The notes: generated from the sequence alone by a model not told the origin. A DNA stretch of 64,000 nucleotides from Thermomonas sp. XSG (GCF_014678725.1 NZ_CP061497.1:2620001-2684000); one strand, 5' to 3'; shown: positions 41,818 through 51,012, counted from the first letter of the stretch. Numbers and translations: made by a program.

Positions 41818-42534
41818 ATGGACGATTTCTTCCGTTTTCCGCACACCCCCCACATCGCCTGGCTGGGCGAGGGCATGCCGCGCGACGACAAGGTGCTCGC
41901 GCCCGACGAGGTGCGCACCCTGTTGGAGGGCCCGGTGGTGGTGGAGGAGAAGTTGGACGGCGCCAACCTCGGGTTTTCGCTGGGGCCGGACGGCCGGCTG
42001 CGCGCACAGAACCGCGGGCAGTACCTCGAGCTGCCGCACGCCGGCCAGTTCCAGCGCCTGCCGGAATGGATGGCCGGGCACGGCGAGGCGCTGGCCGCGC
42101 TGCTGGGAACGGAGCTGATGGCGTTTGGCGAATGGTGCGCCGCGCGGCATTCGCTGGATTACCCTGCGCTGCCCGACTGGTGGCTGCTGTTCGACGTCTA
42201 CGATCGCCGCCGGCAGCGCTTCTGGAGCACCGGCCGCCGCGACGGGCTGGCGCGCGAGGCCGGGCTGGTGGCGGTGCCGAGGATCGCCGAGGGCGAACAC
42301 ACCGTGGCGATGTTGGAGGCACGCGTGGCCGAGGGCCGCAGCCGCTTCCGCGAGGGCGTGCTGGAAGGCGTGGTGGTGCGGCGCGAGAACGAGGACTGGC
42401 TGCTCGCCCGCGGCAAGCTGGTGCGCGCCGATTTCACCCAGGCCATCGAAGGCCACTGGCGCAGCCGCAAGCTGGAGTGGAACCGGATCGACTGGCAGGC
42501 GGCCGCATCCGGGACGCGGGACCCCGCCGAATGA
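41818..42534 (+). CDS. RNA ligase family nucleotidyltransferase
   Basis: The 238-residue protein starts at 41818 behind GAGGAGCG, 8 bases after the PIN gene. Motifs of the covalent nucleotidyltransferase superfamily are in order: motif I VVEEKLDGANLGF with the AMP-accepting Lys45, motif III-like MAFGEWCAARHSLDY, IIIa LLFDVYDRR, motif IV EGVVVRRE and motif V GKLVRADF. This arrangement fits T4 Rnl2/DraRnl-like RNA ligases (PF09414) that reseal RNA breaks. It lacks an obvious additional domain. Together with a PIN RNase it suggests RNA cutting and repair within one operon. Confidence 0.82.
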   Translation: MDDFFRFPHTPHIAWLGEGMPRDDKVLAPDEVRTLLEGPVVVEEKLDGANLGFSLGPDGRLRAQNRGQYLELPHAGQFQRLPEWMAGHGEALAALLGTELMAFGEWCAARHSLDYPALPDWWLLFDVYDRRRQRFWSTGRRDGLAREAGLVAVPRIAEGEHTVAMLEARVAEGRSRFREGVLEGVVVRRENEDWLLARGKLVRADFTQAIEGHWRSRKLEWNRIDWQAAASGTRDPAE

Positions 42535-42574
42535 CGCGTCCCCGGCAGGCGGCCGGGCCAGCGCGGCGATCTGG

Positions 42575-42590
42575 GATAATTCCACGGAAT
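42575..42590 (+). promoter_or_regulatory. Candidate -10 and small palindrome before jetA
   Basis: GATAAT (42575-42580) lies 79 bases before the jetA start and overlaps ATTCC-AC-GGAAT (42579-42590). No good -35 is seen. It suggests that jetABC has its own promoter in the 124-base gap after the RNA ligase gene. Confidence 0.35.
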
Positions 42591-42658
42591 CTTGGGGGCA
42601 GGGTGCGCAGGTCGCGGGCCGCCCGCGGCGCGCATGGAACGGGAGGGCGGTAGACACG

Positions 42659-44092
42659 ATGCATGGAAGCGCGCCCCTGTTCGAGGTGGTCCCTGCCGGC
42701 ATTTTCGGCCCGCTGGCATCGGCCAACCGGCAGCACCACTGGGTGCTGCTGTGCCGGCTGTACGAGGAATTCTTCGGGCCCGATGCGCCGCTGGCGCCGC
42801 CGGTGGGATTCCAGCGCCGCGAGATCACCGCCGCCATCGAGCGCTACCTGCTCAGCGACGATCCCTGGGAGGACGAGGACGCGCAGGCGCCCGATGCGCC
42901 GCTGAACGTGCGCGCCAACGCGATCCACGAGCGTTTCCGCGCGGCCGGCTGGCTGCGCCAGGAGCGAGTGGGCGCGCGCGAGATGGTCAGCATGCCGCCG
43001 CTGGTGGCGCAGTTCCTGGCTACGCTGGTGGAGTTCGCCGAGCACGGGCCGACCTTCGTGTCGGTGAAGGTCCGCTCGATCGAATGGCAGCTGCGCCAGG
43101 TGGTGGAGGGCCGGGCCGGCGGCGACGCGCTGGACGAAGCCGCCGACCAGGCGCGGCGGCTGCTGGTGTCGCTGAGTTCGATGAGCCTGAAGGTGCGCGA
43201 CCTGATGCCCGAGCTGTCGCGCGCCGAGAGCACCGCGCAGTTCGCACGGCTGTGGTTCGAGCGCTACGTGTCCAGCTTCTTCGTCGGCGACTACGCCGAG
43301 CTGCACAAGGCCGACCACCCGCTGGCGCGGCGCGGCGCGATCCTCGGGATGGCGCGCGAGATCGAGACCGGCGACCGGCGCGCGGCGGTGCTGGGCTGGT
43401 ACGCCGAGCACCTGACCTCGGGCGACGCCGGGCGGGCCGAGGCGCGATTGGCGCGCAGCCTGCGCCGGCTGCACGAGCTGGAACGCATCGACGAATATCT
43501 GGGCCGGCTGGACGAGGACATCCGTCAGGCCAATCGCCGCGCGCTGGCGTTCCTCGACTACCGCCTGCGCGCGCCGGCCAAGCTCGATGTGCTGCTTGCG
43601 CGCGCGATCCGCGGCGCACTGGCGGCGCCGGACGATGCGCTGCGGCTGCCGGTGGCGCCGGGTGCATTGATGGACGAGGAGCAGCTGCGCCCGCCGCGGC
43701 GCAAGCCCGCCGCCATCGCCCGCAGCGCCAATGCCGTGGCCCGGCCCACGACCGAGCAGCAGGCGCGGTTGGCGCTGCTGCGGCGGATCAAGCGCGCGCG
43801 GCTGGTGACGGCGGAAGACATGGCCCGCTACGTCGGCCGCCACTTGCCAGCGGACGGGCGGGTGGACTCCGCCGAGCTTGCCATCGACAGCATCGCCGAC
43901 CTGCGCGCCTACCAGACCCTGCTCACCCTGGCCCTGCGCAGCCACCGCATCGGCGGCCTGCGCCGCGACGACCCGTTGACCCGGCTTGCCAAGGGCTTCC
44001 GGGTGGAGCTCGTCGACGCCGGCGAGCGCAACGACAACGGCTACCTGCGCGCCCCGCGCTTCGCCATCCACCGCATCCGAAAGACCGCATGA
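42659..44092 (+). CDS. jetA: JetA-family (MksF/kleisin-like) protein of a Wadjet/MksBEF complex
   Basis: The 477-residue kleisin-like subunit has the JetA/DUF5716-type opening (LFEVVPAGIFGPLASANRQH, WVLLCRLYEEFFGPD) and the winged-helix LNVRANAIHERFRAAGWLRQ. A long helical middle and a C-terminal winged-helix region (VTAEDMARYVGRHLPADGRV) follow. It should bridge the JetC ATPase heads and bind JetB. GGGAGG lies upstream of the ATG at 42659, although the frame stays open further upstream in the ligase region. It overlaps jetB by four bases (ATGA). Assignment to Wadjet type III is likely but not certain. Confidence 0.82.
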   Translation: MHGSAPLFEVVPAGIFGPLASANRQHHWVLLCRLYEEFFGPDAPLAPPVGFQRREITAAIERYLLSDDPWEDEDAQAPDAPLNVRANAIHERFRAAGWLRQERVGAREMVSMPPLVAQFLATLVEFAEHGPTFVSVKVRSIEWQLRQVVEGRAGGDALDEAADQARRLLVSLSSMSLKVRDLMPELSRAESTAQFARLWFERYVSSFFVGDYAELHKADHPLARRGAILGMAREIETGDRRAAVLGWYAEHLTSGDAGRAEARLARSLRRLHELERIDEYLGRLDEDIRQANRRALAFLDYRLRAPAKLDVLLARAIRGALAAPDDALRLPVAPGALMDEEQLRPPRRKPAAIARSANAVARPTTEQQARLALLRRIKRARLVTAEDMARYVGRHLPADGRVDSAELAIDSIADLRAYQTLLTLALRSHRIGGLRRDDPLTRLAKGFRVELVDAGERNDNGYLRAPRFAIHRIRKTA

Positions 44093-44727
44093 AACGCAGC
44101 TGGAACGTCCTCTCGCAACTCTCGAACGGCATCCACGCGGTGGCGGATTTCGAGAGCGCCGCCTATCGCCTGGTCACCGAGCAGGTGCTGTATGCCAGCG
44201 ACCGCGGCACGCGCACCGCCTACCACCTGGTGGAGGACCATTTCGACGATTACGTGGCCGCGCTGGCGCCGCTGGGCATCCGGCTGGAGCGCAACGCGCA
44301 TTACCGATACGTCGTCGCGCTGCCGGCGCACGCCGAGGGCGTGCCGGTGACGCTGGAGGAAACCCTGCTGCTGCTGGTGTTGCGCCAGCGCTACGACGCG
44401 GCGGCGCGGCAGGGCAACATCGAGGAACTGGGCGAGGTGGTGGTGGAGCTGCCCGAGCTGCAGGAGGCCTATCAGGCACTGATTGCGCGGCCGATGCCGG
44501 AAGTCGGCACGCTGCGCGCGCTGGCGCGCACGGTCAGGCGCTGGGGCGTGGCGCGGCTGGTGGACTCCGAACCGGACGACCCGCAGCCGTTCCACCTGCG
44601 CGTGCGCCCGGCCATCGTGGACATCGTCGGCGAAACCTGGCTGCAGCGGCTGGACCAGCACAACCGCGACGACGAGGCCGAAGACGCCGAAGTCGAGGCG
44701 ATGGGGGACGACGATGCAGCTGCTTGA
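44089..44727 (+). CDS. jetB: JetB-family (MksE/KITE-like, DUF4194) protein
   Basis: The 212-residue protein fits the DUF4194/MksE family of tandem winged-helix subunits that bind the JetA kleisin. The region HAVADFESAAYRLVTEQVLY, TLEETLLLLVLRQRYDAAAR and the C-terminal winged helix with DDPQPFHLRVRPAIVDIVGE are the conserved parts. It overlaps jetA (4 bases) and jetC (14 bases), so the three subunits are tightly co-translated. It ends in an acidic tail. Confidence 0.85.
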   Translation: MKRSWNVLSQLSNGIHAVADFESAAYRLVTEQVLYASDRGTRTAYHLVEDHFDDYVAALAPLGIRLERNAHYRYVVALPAHAEGVPVTLEETLLLLVLRQRYDAAARQGNIEELGEVVVELPELQEAYQALIARPMPEVGTLRALARTVRRWGVARLVDSEPDDPQPFHLRVRPAIVDIVGETWLQRLDQHNRDDEAEDAEVEAMGDDDAAA

Positions 44728-47700
44728 GCGCGTGCACCTGGTGCAGTTCTTCCTGTTCGAGGCGCAGACGCTCGAGCTGTCTCCCACCAGCGCCATCATC
44801 GCGCCCAACGGCGCCGGCAAGAGCGCGCTGCTGGACGCGCTGCAGATCGTGCTGCTGGGCGGCGACCGCTCGCGCATCCGCTTCAACGCCCAGGCCGGCG
44901 GCAGCGCCCGCGCCCGCTCGATCCGCGACTACTGCCTGGGCACCTGGCGCAGCGGCGAGGAAGGGCGCAAGCGGCGCACCGCCACCACCTACATCAGCCT
45001 GGTGTTCCGCGACCAGGACAGCGGCCTGCCTCTGACCGCCGGCATCGCGCTGGGGGCCAGCGCGGATGAGCCCGATCATCGCGTCTACGGCCAGTACATC
45101 GTGCCGGGTGTGGCGCTGACGCTGGACGACCACCTGGAGCGTGCCAACGGCCGCGAACTGCCGCTGGCCTGGGCCGGCTTCAAGGATCTGCTGGCAAGGC
45201 GCTGCCGCGAAGCGGGCAGCGGGCCGGGCCCGGAGCTGCATGCCGGCAGCGAGCGCTTCCTCAAGGATCTGCTGCTGCGCCTGCGCGCCTCGCCCGCCGG
45301 CCAACCCGACGTCAGCGCCTACCGCAAGGCGTTCCAGAACGCGCTGAACCTGCAGCGGGTGGAGGACGTGGACCTGTTCGTGCGCACGCTGGTGGCCGAG
45401 GACCGGCCGACCGACATCGCCCGTTTCCACGCGCTGCTGGATACCTTCCGCCAGCTCAAGGAGAAGATCGAACAGGTGGTGGCGCGGATCGCGGCGGCCG
45501 AGGGCGTGGACGCGCAGTACGAGAAGATCGCCCAGCAGGCCACCCGCGCCGCCAGCTGCCGCGCACTGGCCGCGGAATACGCGCGCGACCTGCTGTCGGA
45601 ACAGGTGGAGCAGGCCGAGGCGGCTTGCGAAGCGGCCACCCGCCAGCTGGCCGACACCCGCCGCGCGCTGGGCGAAGCCAGCAGCGAACAGGCGGCCATC
45701 GAGGATGCACACGCGCAGGCGCAGGCGCGCCTGCAGGGCAGCGCAGGCTACGGCGAGCAGGCGCAGATCGACGAGCTGGCCGGGCGCGACCGCGGCGAGC
45801 TGGCGCGGCTCAAGCGCGAACTCACCCGCAGCGTCGGCATGGTGCGCGAGCAGTGGCAGGCGGCCGCCAGGCTCGAGCTTCCCGCGCTGGACGCGGCCGC
45901 GCTGGCGCAGGCGCAGGCGGCTTGGCAGCGTTGGTATGACGCGCTGGCGGCTTTGCCGGTCGATGCCGAACTGCCGTGGCAACCCCCCGCGCTGTTCGCC
46001 GAGGCGCACCAGGCGCTGGCCGCCGCGCAGCCGCTGATCGCCGCCGTCGACGGCCACGCCCGCGCCCTGCATGCTGGTGTGGACGAGGCGCAGGGCCGGC
46101 TGGCCGCGGCGCGGCAGAACCAGAAGCGCCTCGCCGCAGGCAAGGCGGAGCTGCATCCCGACGTGGTGCGGCTGATGCACTACCTGCAGGACGAAGGCAT
46201 CTCCGCGCGCCCGGTCTGCGACTTGGTGCGGGTGCGCGATCCGGCCTGGCAGGGCGCCATCGAGGCCTATCTGCGCGGCAATGTCGAGGCGCTGCTGATC
46301 CCTGCCGCCGACGAGGAGCGCGCGGTGAAGTTGTATCGCGCGCTCAGCGGCGGGCGCAGCGTGTACGGCGTCAAGCTGGCGCTGTCCAGCGCGGCGCGGC
46401 GCGGAGGCGAGGACCCCAGGCCGGGCAGCGTTGCCGCCTTGCTGGAAGGCGACAACGTCGAGGCGCTGGCGTTCCTGCGCCGCACCCTCGGCGAACTGCG
46501 TTGCGTGGACAGCGAAGCGGAACTGGTCGCCAGCCGCCAGGGCCTGACCCGCGACGGCCTGCTGGCCAAGGGCGGCAGCATCGAGCGCCGGCGCCTGCCC
46601 GCGGCCGACGAGCTGAAGATCGGCGCCAGCGACAATCGCGCGCGCCTGCGCGTGCTGCGCGAGGACATCGACGCCGCCGAGCGCGAGCTGCGCGAGCTTG
46701 AACCGGCGCTGCGCCGCGCCGATGCCTGCCAGCGCGGCCTGGCACCGCTAGCCGATCCCGAAGCGCTGGCGCAGGCACTGCGCGATGCGGCGCTCGAACA
46801 CCGTCAGGTGTTGCGCCGCTACCGCGACGCGCAGGAGGGCCGCGAGGCCGCGCAGAACCCCGACCTGTTGCGTGCGTCCGAGCAGCTGCGCGAGTTGGCC
46901 GACCTGCTGGCCGCCTGCCGCAGCCGGCGCGATGCGCTGCTGGGCAGGGTGGCGCTGGACGAGGGTGCGGAGACCGCCGCGCAACGCCTGCTGGACGGCC
47001 TGCGCGGCCAGGAAGACCTGGTCGCGCGGCGTGCGGTGGAAGCCTTCCGCGATGCCGACGTGGATCCCAACCGGGTCGAACGCCTGCGCGAGGAAATGGA
47101 CGCCAAGTGGCCCGCGCTGGAAGAGCGCGGCGCGCGCTGCGAGGAGCGCGCGAGGGACAGCGACCGCCAGCTGGACAACCTCAAACCCGAGGCCTGGGGC
47201 ACGCTGTCGCAGTACGCCAAGGACCACGGGCTGGCGCTGGCGCTGGCCCCCGGAGACTGGCGCGCAGCGCGCAGCCTTCTGGCGAAGGAACTGGCGCAGC
47301 TGCGCGAGTCCGAACTGGCCAACTACCAGCGCCAGGCCGACGAGGCCTACGCCACCGCCACCGAGACTTTCCGCAGCAACGTCGCTTCGGCGCTGTACGA
47401 CAATTTCAGCAAGCTGAAATACCAGATCGGCACGCTCAACCGCACGCTGCGCGCCAGCCCCGCGTTTTCCAACAACGAGCGCTACCAGTTCCACTACGAG
47501 GTCGCGCCCGAATACCGCGAGTTGCACCGCTTCATCCAGCGGGTGGCCGACGTCGGGGGCGAAGACGGCCTGTTCGGCAGCGCGGGCGAAGTGCCGGCCG
47601 CGTTCCGCGAACTGATCGAGGACAACGCCGCGCAGCGCGGCGCTGCCTCGGCGCTGGACGACTACCGCCGCTTCTTCCGCTTCGAGGTGCAGATCCGCCA

Positions 47701-48145
47701 GGACGACAAGGTGATCGGCTCGCTGTCCGAGCGCATGCGCTCCGGCTCCGGCGGTGAACACCGCGCGCCGCTGTACGTGATTGCCGGCGCCGCGCTGGCC
47801 GCCGCCTACGGCAAGAGCACGGCGCATCCGGGCGGGCTGGGGCTGATCCTGCTGGACGAGTTCGGCGACAAGATCGATGCGCAGAACGCACGCGCCACCG
47901 TCGACTACCTGCGCTCATTGGGCCTCCAGTTGATCCTCGCTGCGCCCGACACCGCACAGGGCACGCTGTCCGGCGTGCTGGACAGCTACATCGAACTGTT
48001 CCGCGACGGCGACCTGCTGCAGGCCGAACGCATCGAAGTCGGCGAAGCGGCGCGGGCACTGCTGCTCTCCGACCAGTTCGACCTGCACCCGCAGCTGCTG
48101 GCCGAGGAGGCCGCGCGCATCGCCGCCGGCAAGGGCGAGGCGTGA
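44714..48145 (+). CDS. jetC: JetC-family (MksB/SMC-like) ATPase
   Basis: The 1143-residue SMC-like ATPase has an AAA_29-type N-terminal head with Walker A APNGAGKSALLDALQIVLLG (Lys36), about 800 residues rich in Ala, Arg, Glu and Gln that should form an antiparallel coiled coil with a hinge near 480-560, and a C-terminal head. The signature is SGSGGEHRAPLY (1010-1021) and Walker B LGLILLDEFGDKID (Asp1048, Glu1049). It would extrude DNA loops as in Wadjet or MksB. The start at 44714 overlaps jetB by 14 bases. The usual downstream nuclease gene jetD/mksG (DUF3322/DUF2220) is absent; a LacI regulator gene follows. Confidence 0.9.
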   Translation: MQLLERVHLVQFFLFEAQTLELSPTSAIIAPNGAGKSALLDALQIVLLGGDRSRIRFNAQAGGSARARSIRDYCLGTWRSGEEGRKRRTATTYISLVFRDQDSGLPLTAGIALGASADEPDHRVYGQYIVPGVALTLDDHLERANGRELPLAWAGFKDLLARRCREAGSGPGPELHAGSERFLKDLLLRLRASPAGQPDVSAYRKAFQNALNLQRVEDVDLFVRTLVAEDRPTDIARFHALLDTFRQLKEKIEQVVARIAAAEGVDAQYEKIAQQATRAASCRALAAEYARDLLSEQVEQAEAACEAATRQLADTRRALGEASSEQAAIEDAHAQAQARLQGSAGYGEQAQIDELAGRDRGELARLKRELTRSVGMVREQWQAAARLELPALDAAALAQAQAAWQRWYDALAALPVDAELPWQPPALFAEAHQALAAAQPLIAAVDGHARALHAGVDEAQGRLAAARQNQKRLAAGKAELHPDVVRLMHYLQDEGISARPVCDLVRVRDPAWQGAIEAYLRGNVEALLIPAADEERAVKLYRALSGGRSVYGVKLALSSAARRGGEDPRPGSVAALLEGDNVEALAFLRRTLGELRCVDSEAELVASRQGLTRDGLLAKGGSIERRRLPAADELKIGASDNRARLRVLREDIDAAERELRELEPALRRADACQRGLAPLADPEALAQALRDAALEHRQVLRRYRDAQEGREAAQNPDLLRASEQLRELADLLAACRSRRDALLGRVALDEGAETAAQRLLDGLRGQEDLVARRAVEAFRDADVDPNRVERLREEMDAKWPALEERGARCEERARDSDRQLDNLKPEAWGTLSQYAKDHGLALALAPGDWRAARSLLAKELAQLRESELANYQRQADEAYATATETFRSNVASALYDNFSKLKYQIGTLNRTLRASPAFSNNERYQFHYEVAPEYRELHRFIQRVADVGGEDGLFGSAGEVPAAFRELIEDNAAQRGAASALDDYRRFFRFEVQIRQDDKVIGSLSERMRSGSGGEHRAPLYVIAGAALAAAYGKSTAHPGGLGLILLDEFGDKIDAQNARATVDYLRSLGLQLILAAPDTAQGTLSGVLDSYIELFRDGDLLQAERIEVGEAARALLLSDQFDLHPQLLAEEAARIAAGKGEA

Positions 48146-48246
48146 GCGCGGCGGCTGCGTTGCGGACCGGAGCCTGATCTTTCGCCGCTGCCCCGGCCCG
48201 GGCCGAATCCGGGCCAGTCGCGCGCAGCCGTTGCTACACTCGGCCC

Positions 48247-49293
48247 ATGACCGAAGCGCGCCGCTCCCGCAAGAAAACCCGGGTCACCTCGCTGGATATC
48301 GCCCACCGGGCCGGGGTGTCGCAGGCCACGGTGTCGCGGGTGCTGGCCGGAAGCCCGCTGGTCAACGCGGAGACGCGCCGGCGGGTGGAGCTGGCGGTGC
48401 GCGAGCTCAACTACAAGGTCGACCGCCACGCCTCCAGCCTGCGCACGCAGCGCGCCGGCACGCTGGCGCTGCTGCTGTTCGAGGACCCCACCCAGGACGA
48501 TTCGCACATCAACCCGTTCTTCCTGTCGATGCTGGGTTCGATCACCCGCGCCTGCGCCCGCCACGGCCACGACCTGCTGGTGTCGTTCCAGCAGCTGTCC
48601 GACGACTGGCACGCCGACTACGAGGACAGCATGAAGGCCGACGGGCTGATCCTGCTGGGCTACGGCGATTACCTGGCCTACGAGAGCAAGCTCGCGCGGC
48701 TGGTGGAGCAGGGCACGCATTTCGTACGCTGGGGCCAGGTGCAGCCTGGCCAACCGGGCATTTCCATCGGCTGCGACAACCATGCTGGCGGGGTGTTGGC
48801 TGGCCGGCACCTGCTGGCGCAGGGACGGCGCAGGATCGCGTTCCTGGGCGATGCCTCCACCCGTTTCCCGGAGTTCTTCGCCCGCTACCAGGGCTGCGAC
48901 GCGGCGCTGCGCGAGGCCGGTGCGGCGATGCTGCCGGAACTGCAGGTGGACGCCGATAGCACCGAACAGGCCGGCGCCGATGCCGCCAGTACGCTGCTGG
49001 CGCGCGGGCTGCCGTTCGACGCGGTGTTCGCCGCCAGCGACCTGATCGCGATCGGCGCGATGCATGCGCTCAAGCAGGCCGGGCTGCGCATTCCCGAGGA
49101 CGTGGCGGTGGTGGGCTTCGACGGTACGTCGATGGCGCTGTATGCCAACCCGCCACTCACCACGGTGGTGCAGGACACTTCGAAAGCCGGCGAGTTGCTG
49201 GTGCAGGCGCTGTTGCAGCAGGTCCGCGAACAGCCGGCGCAGAGCGCGATGCTGCAGCCCACCCTCGTGGTGCGGGCGTCCAGCGGCGGCTGA
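48247..49293 (+). CDS. LacI-family regulator of the alpha-glucan locus (MalR-like)
   Basis: The 348-residue repressor has an N-terminal HTH (VTSLDIAHRAGVSQATVSRV, LAGSPLVNAETRRRVELAVR) and a sugar-binding periplasmic-like domain (LIALGAMHALKQAGLRIPED-like end as IAIGAMHALKQAGLRIPEDV, VAVVGFDGTSMALYANPPLT). It is convergent with the amylase gene and next to transport and hydrolase genes for alpha-glucans. The motif TGAATACGTwTrCA found twice nearby is the expected type of LacI operator, so autonomous control of this locus by maltose or a derivative is likely. Confidence 0.9.
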   Translation: MTEARRSRKKTRVTSLDIAHRAGVSQATVSRVLAGSPLVNAETRRRVELAVRELNYKVDRHASSLRTQRAGTLALLLFEDPTQDDSHINPFFLSMLGSITRACARHGHDLLVSFQQLSDDWHADYEDSMKADGLILLGYGDYLAYESKLARLVEQGTHFVRWGQVQPGQPGISIGCDNHAGGVLAGRHLLAQGRRRIAFLGDASTRFPEFFARYQGCDAALREAGAAMLPELQVDADSTEQAGADAASTLLARGLPFDAVFAASDLIAIGAMHALKQAGLRIPEDVAVVGFDGTSMALYANPPLTTVVQDTSKAGELLVQALLQQVREQPAQSAMLQPTLVVRASSGG

Positions 49294-49294
49294 A

Positions 49295-51004
49295 TTATCG
49301 CGGCAGCCGCGCGCCCGCCATCGCCCCATCCAGTGCCGCCATCAGCGCCGGATCGGCGACCGGCGCATCCAGCAGGTAGACCTGCACACCATGCGCCGGC
49401 ACGCTGGCTTCGAGTTTTCCGCCCGCGGCGACCTCGATCACCCCGCCATCCAGCGCCGACGTCCAGCGTCCCGCCTGCAGCATCGAATCGATGGTGAAGC
49501 GCGCCGTCGCATCGCCCTTGTTCAGCAGCACCAGTGCGATCTGCGCATTGCCAGCGTGCTGGTACACCCGGTAGAACGCCGCGCGCGTGCCCTGCAGCTC
49601 GACATTGACCTGCAGGCCACGCTGCAGTGCCGGCGAGGCTTCACGCACCCTGGCGATGCGCGCCAGCGCGGCGCGGATCGGGCTGGCCTTGGCCGCGGTG
49701 ATGCCCTCCACGCCGAAGTAGTTGCGGTTGCCGCCGTGCTCGGGCCGGCCGCGCATGAAGCCCATCTCCGAGCCGTAATAGACCACCGGGATGCCGCGCG
49801 CGGTGAACAGCCAGTTGTGCGCGTCTATGAAGCCGGCATCGCTGGCGTCCATCCGCGGCATGTCGTGGTTGTCGTAGAAGGTGGCCAGATCGTAGGGGTT
49901 CGCATACGGCCCGCCGGTCAGGTGCAACGCCGGCGCCAGCCGTTCGAAGCCGGCCTGCTTGTGGCCGAAGGCCTCTTCCATCGCCTGCTTCATCGGGAAG
50001 TCCAGCACGCTGGTTTCGCCGTGGCCGGGCAGGGTGTGGCGGGCGATGGTGGCGGCGTTGTAATCGAAGGCTTCGCCGAACATGAAGAAGCCGGGATGTT
50101 TCGCGCGGATGCGACTGGTGAACTGCTGCCAGAACGCATCCGGCATCCACGCGATGGTGTCGATGCGGAAGGCGTCCGCGCCCTGTTCGATCCACTGCTC
50201 GTAGGCGCCCGCCAGATAGTCCAGCACCGCGGGGTTGCGTTCGTTGAGGTCCGCGAGCTGGGCAAGGTTGCCGCTGGCGTATTTCTCGCCATCCACCGGA
50301 CCGGTCGTGTTGTAGAAGCGGTGCAGCGGGTTGTGTGCCGGGTCGAGCTGCTGCGGCGGCAGGTTCTGGTGGTCGGCGATCAGCTTGCCGTCACGGTCGT
50401 AGATCTTGCCGAAGCCGGGTTGGTCGCGCTCCATCCCCCACGCCGGCGAACCGTGGTTGCCCACGATGTCCAGCACCAGCTTCATGCCCTTGCCGTGCAC
50501 CGCGTCGGCCAGCCCGCGGAAGTCCAGCCCGGCGCTGGGCAGGTGCTCGTCGAGCTGGTAGAAGTTCACGCCCCAGTAGCCGTGGTAGCCGGTCTTGCCC
50601 TTGTCGGCGAGGCTGCCGCCGCAGGTCGGCGCGGTGCCGCCGGTGAACGGCTCGTCGGGGTTGTCCACGACGGGGGTGATCCACACCGAGGTGAAACCCA
50701 TCTCGCGGATGTAGCCGAGGTTGTCCGCCAGCCCGCGGAAGTCGCCGCCGAGGTAGCCGATGTTGCCGGCCACGCCGTTGCAGGGCGCCAGCGGGATGTC
50801 GAAGGTGCCCTGGTCGCGTTGGTCGTTGGCGGTGTCGCCGTTGACGAAGCGGTCGGTCACCACGAAGTACACCGCCTCGCGGGCGAACGGTTCCAGCGTG
50901 CCGTAGTAGTCGCTGGACTGGCGCGCGGAGGACGGCGCGGTGCTGGCGCAGCCGCTGGCCGCGGCGATCAGTGCGAGGGTGAGCAGGGTGCGGATCGGGC
51001 GCAT
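49295..51004 (-). CDS. GH13 alpha-amylase family lipoprotein
   Basis: This 569-residue secreted glycoside hydrolase has a lipoprotein signal MRPIRTLLTLALIAAASGC with the lipobox cysteine at residue 19, so it is probably anchored to the outer membrane or periplasmic face. The catalytic residues are Asp282 (DAFRIDTIAW), Glu311 (FMFGEAFD) and Asp381 (FYDNHDMPR). The region VYFVVTDRFVNGDTANDQ is typical of cyclomaltodextrinase/CGTase-like GH13 enzymes. A beta-sandwich domain closes the protein. It should break starch or dextrins into maltooligosaccharides. It starts 8 bases after the MFS gene stop, so they share a transcript. Confidence 0.93.
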   Translation of the reverse strand: MRPIRTLLTLALIAAASGCASTAPSSARQSSDYYGTLEPFAREAVYFVVTDRFVNGDTANDQRDQGTFDIPLAPCNGVAGNIGYLGGDFRGLADNLGYIREMGFTSVWITPVVDNPDEPFTGGTAPTCGGSLADKGKTGYHGYWGVNFYQLDEHLPSAGLDFRGLADAVHGKGMKLVLDIVGNHGSPAWGMERDQPGFGKIYDRDGKLIADHQNLPPQQLDPAHNPLHRFYNTTGPVDGEKYASGNLAQLADLNERNPAVLDYLAGAYEQWIEQGADAFRIDTIAWMPDAFWQQFTSRIRAKHPGFFMFGEAFDYNAATIARHTLPGHGETSVLDFPMKQAMEEAFGHKQAGFERLAPALHLTGGPYANPYDLATFYDNHDMPRMDASDAGFIDAHNWLFTARGIPVVYYGSEMGFMRGRPEHGGNRNYFGVEGITAAKASPIRAALARIARVREASPALQRGLQVNVELQGTRAAFYRVYQHAGNAQIALVLLNKGDATARFTIDSMLQAGRWTSALDGGVIEVAAGGKLEASVPAHGVQVYLLDAPVADPALMAALDGAMAGARLPR

Positions 51005-51012
51005 GGCGGGCC

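Noticed and set aside
48146-48246. A short or truncated jetD gene after jetC
   Set aside because: Only 101 bases separate jetC from the LacI gene, and no DUF2220-like fragment is visible.
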